Source of the DNA: Streptomyces flaveus
GTDB lineage: Bacteria; Actinomycetota; Actinomycetes; Streptomycetales; Streptomycetaceae
Direction of reading: 5' to 3'
DNA: 50,066 bases
Assembly (NCBI RefSeq): GCF_014647675.1
Contig: NZ_BMPQ01000005.1
Span: forward strand, 38,294-88,359
The position numbers and the translations under genes were made by a program. This document shows positions 25,348 to 32,717 of the stretch, piece by piece; position 1 is the stretch's first letter, and every line of letters begins with the position of its first letter. The notes under the pieces are model-generated. The model was not told where the DNA came from. It made no database searches and saw only the letters and a list, made by a program, of their open reading frames with translations.

Positions 25348-25629
25348 ATGAATCTCGAGCGTCCGGAGAACGCCTGGCCGGCGGGCACACGTATCCGTGT
25401 CATCCAGGACCCGGCTTGGGCCGGACCGTGGCCGGTGGAGTTCTGTGGAACGGTGGACGATCTGCGTCCGCCGTTCCCGGTGGACCACGCGTCAGCGCGG
25501 GAAGGCGAGCTCGTCTATTGGGTCCGCTTCGACGAGCCCCAAGTCGACAGTGAGGGCTGCGGTCCCTACCGCAGTGCGGAGATCTGGGACCGCTACCTGA
25601 TCAGGGAGGAAACGGAGCCGGTCGGGTAA
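25348..25629 (+). CDS. Small hypothetical protein, SH3-like fold likely
   Basis: A 93-residue acidic protein. It has PAGTRIRVIQDPAWAGPWPV, then HASAREGELVYWVRFDEPQ and PYRSAEIWDRYL, a strand-rich pattern resembling small SH3-like barrels; relatives are sometimes annotated as ferrous iron transport protein A, without proof. ATG 25348 has GGGAGGAC 5 nt upstream. An ATG at 25294, placed for leaderless translation, would add 18 polar residues. No partner gene is obvious. Confidence 0.65.
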   Translation: MNLERPENAWPAGTRIRVIQDPAWAGPWPVEFCGTVDDLRPPFPVDHASAREGELVYWVRFDEPQVDSEGCGPYRSAEIWDRYLIREETEPVG

Positions 25630-25695
25630 GGCGCTGTCCCCACATCCGTCGAAATCTGATTCTGCTCTCCCTCAGGTCCTTCGGACGCCACCCTC

Positions 25696-25717
25696 CGGGT
25701 ACAGCCTGCTGTACCCG
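25696..25717. promoter_or_regulatory. Inverted repeat upstream of the CPBP gene
   Basis: CGGGTACAG (25696-25704) and CTGTACCCG (25709-25717) are perfect inverted arms 4 bp apart. It lies 67 bp past the preceding stop and 88 bp before the CPBP start, so it may be a terminator or an operator. Confidence 0.55.
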
Positions 25718-25804
25718 CGGTTGGGGCGTGCGCGGCAATGATCTCCGGAGCCGTGGTTGGTGTGCTGAACACGTCACATCAGCCGTCTCCGAAGGGACAC
25801 CACG

Positions 25805-26770
25805 GTGAGTTCCCGAGCACGCGTCATACCCGTCACCATCGACACCCGACCGGCACCCACCGGCCCGGAGGAGGGCCGCGGCAGCCTGCGGGGCAGCATC
25901 CGCCGCAGCCCCCTGACCTGGTTCTTCTCGCTGGCGTTCCTGTTGAGTTGGGCGGCGTGGACACCGTACGTACTGTCCGAGAACGGCCTGGGCGTCTGGC
26001 ACTTCGCCTTCCCCGGGGCCGGCGGCAGCTCCCAACTGCTCGGCGTTCTGCCCGGCGCCTACCTCGGCCCGATCACCTCGGCCCTGCTGGTGATCGGGGT
26101 CACCGAGGGACGCCCGGGGCTGCGGGCCTGGCGCCGCCGGATGACCAAGTTCAAGGTCAGCTGGCGCTGGTACGCCGTGGTGCTCGTCTCGGTGCCCGCC
26201 GCGCTGACCCTGAGCTCGGTCGCACTGGCCGACCGCGGTCCCGAGATGCCGTCCGCCGTGGTGCTGGCCGCGTTCCTGCCCGGCCTGCTCCTGCAGATGA
26301 TCACGACCGGTCTCGCCGAGGAGCCCGGCTGGCGCGAGTTCGCCATGCCGCGTATGCAGCGCCGCTACGGCCCTGTGATCGCCACCCTCATCGTCGGTGT
26401 CCTCTGGGGTGTCTGGCACCTGCCGCTGTTCCTGAGCGACTGGGGCGGCTGGCCGGACGTGAACGCCACCGAGCCGCTGAAGTTCGTCGGCTCGGCGATC
26501 GCCCTCAGCTTCGTCATGACCTGGGTGTTCAACCGCTCCGGCGGGAGCATGCCACTGGTCATGCTGCTGCACTGCGGCGTCAACAACTACATCTCCATCG
26601 CCTGGTCGGACATGTTCCCCACACTGTCCTCCGACGACACGACACACGCCTTCCTGCTCAGCTCCACCACCGCGGCCCTCATCTTGCTGGTCGCCACGCG
26701 CGGTCGACTTGGTTACGCGCCCGACGCCACGAAGGCCGCGAAGGCTGCGAACGTCACGCAGCGTCTGTAA
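25805..26770 (+). CDS. CPBP family intramembrane metalloprotease
   Basis: A 321-residue membrane protein of the CPBP (CAAX protease and bacteriocin-processing) family. About eight hydrophobic helices are visible. The catalytic motif is EEPGWREFAMPRMQ (EExxxR) near residue 178, the second is WGVWHLPLFL (FxxxH type) near 202, and the third Asn/His block is LHCGVNNYIS. Such proteases act within the membrane in signalling, peptide maturation or bacteriocin immunity. The GTG start has AAGGGA upstream. A leader of 175 bp separates it from the preceding small gene; the ECF sigma gene follows 91 bp later. Confidence 0.88.
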   Translation: MSSRARVIPVTIDTRPAPTGPEEGRGSLRGSIRRSPLTWFFSLAFLLSWAAWTPYVLSENGLGVWHFAFPGAGGSSQLLGVLPGAYLGPITSALLVIGVTEGRPGLRAWRRRMTKFKVSWRWYAVVLVSVPAALTLSSVALADRGPEMPSAVVLAAFLPGLLLQMITTGLAEEPGWREFAMPRMQRRYGPVIATLIVGVLWGVWHLPLFLSDWGGWPDVNATEPLKFVGSAIALSFVMTWVFNRSGGSMPLVMLLHCGVNNYISIAWSDMFPTLSSDDTTHAFLLSSTTAALILLVATRGRLGYAPDATKAAKAANVTQRL

Positions 26771-26861
26771 CGCTTTCCGCGCCTCGGACCAAGAACAGGT
26801 GAAGTGCCGTAGGAAGCAAGCCCGGAGTACGTCCGAACGCCCGAGGAGAAGGAGCCGCCGA

Positions 26862-27527
26862 GTGGATGGCGCGGAACGGATACGGGGTGGGCCCGCCGCG
26901 GCGGCACGTGACCCGGAGCTCTTCGAAGCGTTCTACCGGCGCCATGTGGACGCGGTGCTGCGTTTCGTGGCCCGGCGCGTCGACGACCCGCACACCGCGG
27001 CGGACCTGACGGCCGAGATCTTCCTCGCCGTTCTCGACTCGGCCCACACCTACCGCCCGCGCCTGGGCAGCGAGACGGCCTGGCTGTACGGCATCGCCCG
27101 CAACATCGTCTCGTCGGAGCGCCGCCGCGTGGCCCGCGAGGCCGAACGCGATCTCCGCTTATCCGGCAGACGCCTGCTGGAGGCCGACGACATCGCCCGC
27201 ATCGAGGACAAGCTCGACGCGGAGAGCCCGGGGCGGCGCGTACTGGCCGCCCTCGCGAGGCTTCCCGAGGGTGAGCGGGCCGTCATGGAGCTGATCGCGG
27301 TGGACCAGCTCACGGTCACGGAGGCCGCTGCCGCGCTGGGGATCCGCCAGGTCACGGCTCGGGTGCGACTGCATCGGGCGCGGAAGGCGCTGCGGGGGGA
27401 GGCGGACGCCAAGGCCAGGCCTGAGGGGGACTTCGAGGTCGCGGCGAATTCCAAGGTTGAGGCGGAGTCCAGGGCCGTGGAGATGCCGGACGCATCGCTG
27501 CTGTACGTCATCAGGGGAGAGGCATGA
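26862..27527 (+). CDS. ECF sigma factor
   Basis: A 221-residue RNA polymerase sigma factor of the ECF group. Region 2 is FEAFYRRHVDAVLRFVARRV, TAADLTAEIFLAV and GSETAWLYGIARNIVSSERR (residues 22-90). Region 4 is LPEGERAVMELIAVDQLTVT, EAAAALGIRQVTARVRLHRA (about 131-175). The C-terminal 40 residues are charged and variable. GTG 26862 has AAGGAG 8 nt upstream. Its stop overlaps the next start (ATGA), so a membrane protein follows in tight coupling, as expected for a sigma/anti-sigma pair. Confidence 0.9.
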   Translation: MDGAERIRGGPAAAARDPELFEAFYRRHVDAVLRFVARRVDDPHTAADLTAEIFLAVLDSAHTYRPRLGSETAWLYGIARNIVSSERRRVAREAERDLRLSGRRLLEADDIARIEDKLDAESPGRRVLAALARLPEGERAVMELIAVDQLTVTEAAAALGIRQVTARVRLHRARKALRGEADAKARPEGDFEVAANSKVEAESRAVEMPDASLLYVIRGEA

Positions 27528-28072
27528 GTACGAGGCCGACTTTCGAGGACCGGCTGCTCGGCGAGCTGAAGCGGGAGATCAAGCTCCGCGAGCCCGAGCC
27601 GAACCCCTCCGCGCGCCGCTCGTTCACCTCGCGCCGGATCGCCGTTGTCGCGACGGCGTGTGCGCTGGCTGGGCTCGCCGTTGTGTTCGTACCTGGTTCG
27701 GCGGCCGACTCGAAGGCGTACGCGGTGGAACCCCACGGCGACGGGAGCGTCACGGTCACCATCAAGGACCCGCACATCGGCATCGAGACCCAGCACGAAC
27801 TCGCACAGCGGATGCGCCCGTTGGGCATTCAGGTGGATGTGGTCTGTGAGTCCGGGTCATGGGGCACCCCTGAAGTCCTTGATCTCAAGGCGATTACCGC
27901 GGAGGGCGTCGCCGTACCCCTCCGCGCCTGGTCAGTCACCCTGCATCGGGGCCAAGAGTTGGTCCTCGAGAACAGCCCCAGGCCGGTGCCCCTGAACGAG
28001 ATCTCGCGCCACGAGGTCGAGCCCTGCGCTCCTGTGAAGCCCACCCCGCCCGGCAACTCGCCGACGCATTAG
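27524..28072 (+). CDS. Single-pass membrane protein, putative anti-sigma factor
   Basis: A 182-residue protein overlapping the ECF sigma stop by 4 bp. Residues 1-35 are cytoplasmic and basic (FEDRLLGELKREIKLREPEP), a helix spans the membrane at about 38-60 (IAVVATACALAGLAVVFVPG), and 120 residues lie outside. The usual zinc anti-sigma motif HxxxCxxC is absent, and the cytoplasmic part is only 35 residues, so if it restrains the sigma factor it does so unusually. Control of the sigma factor is inferred from position only. Confidence 0.7.
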   Translation: MSTRPTFEDRLLGELKREIKLREPEPNPSARRSFTSRRIAVVATACALAGLAVVFVPGSAADSKAYAVEPHGDGSVTVTIKDPHIGIETQHELAQRMRPLGIQVDVVCESGSWGTPEVLDLKAITAEGVAVPLRAWSVTLHRGQELVLENSPRPVPLNEISRHEVEPCAPVKPTPPGNSPTH

Positions 28073-28087
28073 CCGAGGCGCATCTAC

Positions 28088-29524
28088 GTGGAACCTCTCC
28101 CCTCCGCTCCGCCACGCCCAGAATCATCACCCTCCGCTTCTAATCAATCACCCAATGTCAACGCATCGCCCAACCCGCCCCGCTCGGCCTGGCTGGACGC
28201 CCTACGCGGCCTCGCCGCCCTCGTCGTGGTCTTCGACCACTCCGCCTACTCCTACATGCCAGAGTTCCGGCGCGAGCTGATGCCGGAGTTCAACACCAGC
28301 CGGTACGGCATCATGGTGTTCTTCCTGGTGAGCGGCTACATCATCCCCGCCTCGCTCGAACGCCGGGGCTGCGTCCGGACGTTCTGGATAGGACGGGCCT
28401 TCCGCATCTACCCGCTGTGGGCAGCCATGGTCATCACGTTCCTCGCCCTCAACCTGATCGGCATCGCGGAGAGCCGTACCGACTTCGGCGGACAGAGCGT
28501 CGCCACGATCGCCGCCGCCCACATCACCCAGCTCCAGGAACTGCTGGGGACGCCCAATCTCCTCCTCGTCCTGTGGACGCTCTCGTACGAGATGGCCTTC
28601 TACCTGCTGGCCGTCGCCCTCTTCACGGTCCGCCGGCACCAGCGCTCGGCAGCGGTCGCCGTCACCCTGGCGGGGCTCGCCGCCGTGAGCGTGACAGCAG
28701 GGGCAACGCTCCCGGCCGCCGCCCTCTCCGGCGCGCTCGGCACCGGCCCGCTGGTCGCGCTCGCCTCCATCACCATGGTGGTCGCCATCTGCTGCGCGAG
28801 CGCCAGCTCACCCCAACTTCGCGTATTCGGAGGCGTGTTGGGGGGCGTACTGGCCCTCGTCCTGGTCCCTCTCAACGGCACGGTTCCCCTGTGGGAAGGC
28901 CTGGTCATCCTCGCCGTCATGTTCCTCGGCACCGCCGTCTACCGGGCCGAGCACGGCCAGAGCACTTGGCAGTACGCGGTCTGCACGGCCGCCGTGGTGG
29001 TGGCCTGTGCCGTCGGGAGTGCGTATGGGCACGGCGACGGGGCCCTTTTCACCCGGCGCGGCTGGATCGCGGCGTTTCTGCTGGCCGTGCTCACCTTCGG
29101 CATCGGACTGGCGTTGCGCCGCCGGCGGATCCCGCGCCGGCTGACATGGCTGGGAACCATCAGCTACTCCGTCTACCTGGTGCATCCGGTGCTGCTGGCG
29201 GTGAGCGACGGCACGATCGGCCGGTGGCGGCGGGACAGTCTCGTACTCGAAGTGACGTTCTTCGCCGTGCTGTTGCCGCTGTGCGCACTGACCCACCGTT
29301 ACATCGAAGCGCCGGGCCAGGCATGGGGCCGGAGACTGGCACGACGCGTTCGGCGACGTGTTGACGGCGGACACCTTCGCGCCGAATCGGTCGTCGGCCT
29401 CGGCGGTGCCGGCGGGGCACCGCGTATTCCTGCTGACGAGAGGGACAAGAATGCGCCCTGCCGAGCCGAGGTGTGGACGCGGCGAAGCACTGGGCCAATC
29501 ACAAGGCGGAGTTCTCGGAGCTGA
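28088..29524 (+). CDS. Acyltransferase 3 (OafA-like) membrane protein with altered C-terminus
   Basis: A 478-residue O-acyltransferase with about ten helices that should acetylate or acylate cell-surface sugars or lipids. The family start is LDALRGLAALVVVFDHSAYS with the catalytic-type His, then FFLVSGYIIPASLERRG, FWIGRAFRIYPLW and SYSVYLVHPVLL. It follows the sigma/anti-sigma pair by 15 bp and is probably the target-operon gene. The last 50 residues after about 29370 do not fit the family and overlap, in another frame, a toxin-domain remnant from 29473, so the natural 3' end was replaced by a junction. Confidence 0.82.
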   Translation: MEPLPSAPPRPESSPSASNQSPNVNASPNPPRSAWLDALRGLAALVVVFDHSAYSYMPEFRRELMPEFNTSRYGIMVFFLVSGYIIPASLERRGCVRTFWIGRAFRIYPLWAAMVITFLALNLIGIAESRTDFGGQSVATIAAAHITQLQELLGTPNLLLVLWTLSYEMAFYLLAVALFTVRRHQRSAAVAVTLAGLAAVSVTAGATLPAAALSGALGTGPLVALASITMVVAICCASASSPQLRVFGGVLGGVLALVLVPLNGTVPLWEGLVILAVMFLGTAVYRAEHGQSTWQYAVCTAAVVVACAVGSAYGHGDGALFTRRGWIAAFLLAVLTFGIGLALRRRRIPRRLTWLGTISYSVYLVHPVLLAVSDGTIGRWRRDSLVLEVTFFAVLLPLCALTHRYIEAPGQAWGRRLARRVRRRVDGGHLRAESVVGLGGAGGAPRIPADERDKNAPCRAEVWTRRSTGPITRRSSRS

Positions 29525-29853
29525 CCTCGGCAAAGCAGTACGTCGATCTCGTCCACAGATACCGCTCGGTGGCCGACTCGCCGACGCCTCCAGCGGGCTA
29601 CCGGGTCTGAGACCGCGTGCACAACAACGGCGACTCGGCGGGCTACGTCGTATATGAGATGAGCACCAACACTCTCGTCTCGTACGATGCCGACGGTGTT
29701 CCGAAGACCATGAACCGGCCCGCGCCGAGGAGCCCGAGTAATCCGCGCAGCTTCAGAACGGATATCTGGCCCACTCCGCAGGACTGTCTGCGAGCCCCGG
29801 GACAGCGTGAACGCTGGGCGCAGGAACCGGGACCCGTACGAAGTGAGAGATGA
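29473..29853 (+). pseudogene. C-terminal toxin domain remnant of a polymorphic toxin
   Basis: One frame encodes VDAAKHWANHKAEFSELTSA, KQYVDLVHRYRSVADSPTPP, an in-frame TGA at 29608-29610, then VHNNGDSAGYVVYEMSTNTL and VSYDADGVPKTMNRP. The His/Lys-rich start, the YVDLVH helix and the strand pattern ending in a DADG turn resemble the RNase-like toxin domains at the C-termini of secreted polymorphic toxins. No N-terminal delivery part is present. Its stop codon overlaps the next gene's start (ATGA), so the two were once translationally coupled. Toxin type is inferred from pattern only. Confidence 0.55.
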
Positions 29854-31118
29854 CGATGTCGACGGAACAGGGATTCGAGCCGCCACCCGGCCCCGAGGAG
29901 GAGAGCGTCTGTCGTGTCTGCGGATACGGTTCGCCTCTGATCAACAAGGAAGCCCCGGGCCATGCCACGGCAGCAACTCTTGCCACCGCCGACGCGGCGT
30001 ACACGATGTTCGTCGGAACGGCGATCGACCGCGAGGTTTCCGCGGGTCGGTTCGCCTGGGTCGGTGGCCTCGGTGAGGAGATCGCCGCCTGGGCCGCCGC
30101 CGGGAAGGACGTCCCGTCGCAGCACGGACAGATCCTGGACCGCATTCTGCATGCGCTGGCGGCTCATGCGGGGCGCGACAGCCTGCGTACGCTGCTGCGC
30201 TTACCGGCCTATCTGGGAACCGTGGCTTCCGGGCGCCTGCGGGCCGAGCGGTGGCTGGCTGCCCTCGTCGCCGATGGCCACTGGATCGAGGACATCGTGG
30301 AGTTGGTGTTCGCCGAGGAGGCGGACTCGGTCCATTCCCGGGAATTCGCGGCATGTCTTCTCCACGAACTGGTGCTTACCTCCGGGCGCGTGGAGGAATA
30401 CCCGACCCTCTGTTCCTTCGCCGGTGAACTCGTCGACGAGGGCCACCCCCTCGCGGCGCTGCCACTGAGCCTGCTTCCGGCGGAGCGCGGCCTGCGCAGG
30501 CCGCCGAACGCGGACGACACCTGGACCTGGTTCGTGCCTCCAACACCCTTGGCCGTGTTCGACGATCCCGAACTCCACGCCTCACCGCCGATGCGGCAGC
30601 GCACCGCGGACATCGACATGACGGAGATCTCGACCGATGCCGTGGCCGAGGTCATGGGCGCCGCGGTACGGCACTGGTGCTCCGAATCCAACGGATTGGT
30701 CGCAGCGCAGGAGTTCTGGTCGCCGGACCCGGTCGCGCCGGACGACTTCGCGGCCGTCTTCGAGCGTCTTCCGCTGACACCCTGGCTTGAAGGGGAGTCC
30801 ACGGCCCAGCTGTATGCGTCGACCTCCGACTCGGTGCTACGGGTCCTGCTTTCCGCGGCGGTGCGCTCCTCGGCCTACGGGTTCGGCGTGTACGGCGCGT
30901 ACGGAAGGCTCGCCACCTGGCGCTCCCTTCGCGGCCTGACCGGCGCCCCGGCGGACGCGCCGCTCGCCCGCGTGGCGGAACTGGTCGAGCAGGCAGAGTG
31001 GTTCCGTATCGCCACCACGTCCGACTGGTTCCACGAGGTGGCCTGGGACCTCGCTGTCGCAGCCCTGCGCCCCGGCCGCCAGGAGATCGCGGTGCTGGCA
31101 GCCACCGACACCGACTGA
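29850..31118 (+). CDS. DUF6183 family protein, candidate immunity protein
   Basis: A 422-residue soluble protein that I recognise as DUF6183-like. It has CRVCGYG near the N-terminus, HALAAHAGRDSLRTLLRLPA, FAACLLHELVLTSGRVEEYP, and a C-terminal part with SAAVRSSAYGFGVYGAYGRL and FRIATTSDWFHEVAWDLAVA. It is mostly helical and acidic. No enzymatic motif is seen. The ATG at 29850 overlaps the toxin remnant's stop (ATGA); ATG 29856 is an alternative. Position and translational coupling suggest an immunity function against the lost toxin; this is inference. Confidence 0.7.
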   Translation: MTMSTEQGFEPPPGPEEESVCRVCGYGSPLINKEAPGHATAATLATADAAYTMFVGTAIDREVSAGRFAWVGGLGEEIAAWAAAGKDVPSQHGQILDRILHALAAHAGRDSLRTLLRLPAYLGTVASGRLRAERWLAALVADGHWIEDIVELVFAEEADSVHSREFAACLLHELVLTSGRVEEYPTLCSFAGELVDEGHPLAALPLSLLPAERGLRRPPNADDTWTWFVPPTPLAVFDDPELHASPPMRQRTADIDMTEISTDAVAEVMGAAVRHWCSESNGLVAAQEFWSPDPVAPDDFAAVFERLPLTPWLEGESTAQLYASTSDSVLRVLLSAAVRSSAYGFGVYGAYGRLATWRSLRGLTGAPADAPLARVAELVEQAEWFRIATTSDWFHEVAWDLAVAALRPGRQEIAVLAATDTD

Positions 31119-31216
31119 CCCTTTTTGCCGTACAACACAGGGGCGGCCTTGGCTCAACGTGTGCTGTATCCCGCTGGATTCGATTGATGCGTACAGAACG
31201 CGTGGAAGGGACTGTG

Positions 31217-31654
31217 ATGTCGACCCCCGACTGGTTCAGGGAACTACTCGAAGTCAGTGACGTGCTGGCCGCCGAGGACCGTGCCCGTATCGCGGCCTGG
31301 CAGGGAGGCTCCGGAGCCGACTCCGACGAGCCACCCGCCGAGGAGGCCGAGGACGACGTCCCTCCGCTCACCGTACGCCTGGGGGATCTCGGGACTGTGA
31401 CCGCCGAGCGGTCGGCCGAGCTGACCCCCGAGCAGACCCGGCAGGTGTTCCGGATCCTGGAAGAGGTCATGACGTCCGGCAGCGAGTACGACGGCACAGC
31501 GGTCGCCACAGGCTTCTTCGAAGCGCTCCTCAACGCCTGGGACAACGGCTTCGATCTCCGGGCGGTCTGGGACGACGTGGGCCCCGAGTCGCGGGCCTAC
31601 TGCCTTGCCTGGAACAAGTTCGGGGACGTCGAGTCACCGGACTGGATGCGCTGA
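31217..31654 (+). CDS. Small acidic protein, candidate immunity protein
   Basis: A 145-residue acidic protein. It has STPDWFRELLEVSDVLAAED, an Asp/Glu-rich linker, then LTPEQTRQVFRILEEVMTSG, FFEALLNAWDNGFDLRAVW and YCLAWNKFGDVESPDWMR. GGAAGGGA lies 6 nt before the ATG. The size, acidity and DUF7674-like helical C-terminus fit small immunity-type proteins, but the family is not certain. It follows DUF6183 by 98 bp. Confidence 0.6.
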   Translation: MSTPDWFRELLEVSDVLAAEDRARIAAWQGGSGADSDEPPAEEAEDDVPPLTVRLGDLGTVTAERSAELTPEQTRQVFRILEEVMTSGSEYDGTAVATGFFEALLNAWDNGFDLRAVWDDVGPESRAYCLAWNKFGDVESPDWMR

Positions 31655-31804
31655 CGCGGCCTCGGCCTGAGGACTGCAGGGACGTCTCCGGCAGCGGCGG
31701 CAGCACAGTTGCCGCTGCCGGAAGCCCGGAATCCGCCCAGTTCACGAAACCGGGGCGGTTCGCTTTCCCCACACCCGTCGAAGAAAGGGATACGTGACCC
31801 ACCA

Positions 31805-32245
31805 ATGCGGTTCTCCCCTGACGACGTGGTTTTCCGCGTCCGCTTCAACCTGGAAGAGGTGACCACCGCCGAGGCAGCGCTGCACGCCTGGCTGCCCCTG
31901 GTCGCCGAACTCCGCCCTCGCGCATTGGAGTTCGAGGAAGCAAGCCCGGACGGTCTGCGCCGAGGCTTCGTAGCCAACATGCTTGTCGTTTCCCCTCTCA
32001 CGGGAGCAGGAGACGTGCCGGACCGGCTGCGCGCCTCGGTGAAGCCGCTCATCGAGCGACTGGGGATGGACGCGGCGAAGTTCGAGGTCGACGAGGAAGG
32101 CAACCGGGGTTTCGTGGACTCGAAGGACGCCGAAGGCATGCCTTACGGCGCGTACCTCATCTTCGCCCTGATCGGCGAGGACCCCTTCAACCCCGAGGGC
32201 GAGGAGATGGACTACGAGGACACGGGCGAAGACCTGCTGCCCTGA
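31805..32245 (+). CDS. Acidic hypothetical protein, candidate immunity protein
   Basis: A 146-residue strongly acidic protein. It has DVVFRVRFNLEEVTTAEAAL, HAWLPLVAELRPRALEFEEA, then KPLIERLGMDAAKFEVDEEG and a C-terminal run GEEMDYEDTGED. I do not recognise a family. It is the last gene of three in one direction after a toxin remnant and is followed by a strong terminator, which fits a short operon of immunity-like genes. The ribosome-binding site AAAGGGA is 13 nt from the ATG, longer than usual. Confidence 0.6.
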   Translation: MRFSPDDVVFRVRFNLEEVTTAEAALHAWLPLVAELRPRALEFEEASPDGLRRGFVANMLVVSPLTGAGDVPDRLRASVKPLIERLGMDAAKFEVDEEGNRGFVDSKDAEGMPYGAYLIFALIGEDPFNPEGEEMDYEDTGEDLLP

Positions 32246-32261
32246 GCCCAGGCTTTCCGAA

Positions 32262-32292
32262 AGCCGTCGCCTCCTCACCGGAGGCGACGGCT
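32262..32292 (+). terminator. 13-bp hairpin terminator
   Basis: AGCCGTCGCCTCC (32262-32274) and GGAGGCGACGGCT (32280-32292) form a perfect stem with a 5-nt loop. It ends the 29.8-32.2 kb gene group and also faces the converging small membrane protein gene. Confidence 0.82.
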
Positions 32293-32372
32293 ACGCCGCG
32301 TCTGCCACCCGGCCGACACGACGCGTTCGGTCGCCGTGGCCGGAAAACGACCCCACGTCAGGTGCGTGGCCC

Positions 32373-32621
32373 TCAGCGACCGCGCGCGCCCCCGGCCCCG
32401 GCGGGCGGGCCCGGGCGGTTGGGCACATGGTTGGGTGCCTGGTTGTACCCACCAGGATCGACGCCGCTGGACGGCTGCTCCGGTTCCGACATCCAGGGGA
32501 TGTCGACGACCCCCAGCCCGTGCAGCAGGCCCCCCAGCATGACCAGCACGATGCACGCGATAAACGCCGCGCAGTACAGGACCAACAAGGCCTCACCGAG
32601 TAACGACCATGTGAGCTTCAT
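32373..32621 (-). CDS. Small membrane protein downstream of the symporter
   Basis: An 82-residue protein with one or two hydrophobic helices (about 5-38: LGEALLVLYCAAFIACIVLV, MLGGLLHGLGVV) and a Pro/Gly-rich polar tail. GGGGGAGAG lies just before the ATG. It follows the symporter gene by 96 bp on the same strand and may be an accessory subunit, as small proteins accompany some SSS transporters; this is inference. Confidence 0.7.
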   Translation of the reverse strand: MKLTWSLLGEALLVLYCAAFIACIVLVMLGGLLHGLGVVDIPWMSEPEQPSSGVDPGGYNQAPNHVPNRPGPPAGAGGARGR

Positions 32622-32717
32622 CGGCGCTCTCCCCCAAGTGCGCTCCGAGCCGTAAAAGTCCGATATCGGTATGGACTGCGCCCTCCGCCAAGCCGGTTCC
32701 CGAATCAGCGCAAACCG

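Noticed and set aside
30652..31545. A 297-residue minus-strand frame
   Set aside because: Antisense shadow of the DUF6183 and following genes; Arg/Ser/Pro-rich with no motif.
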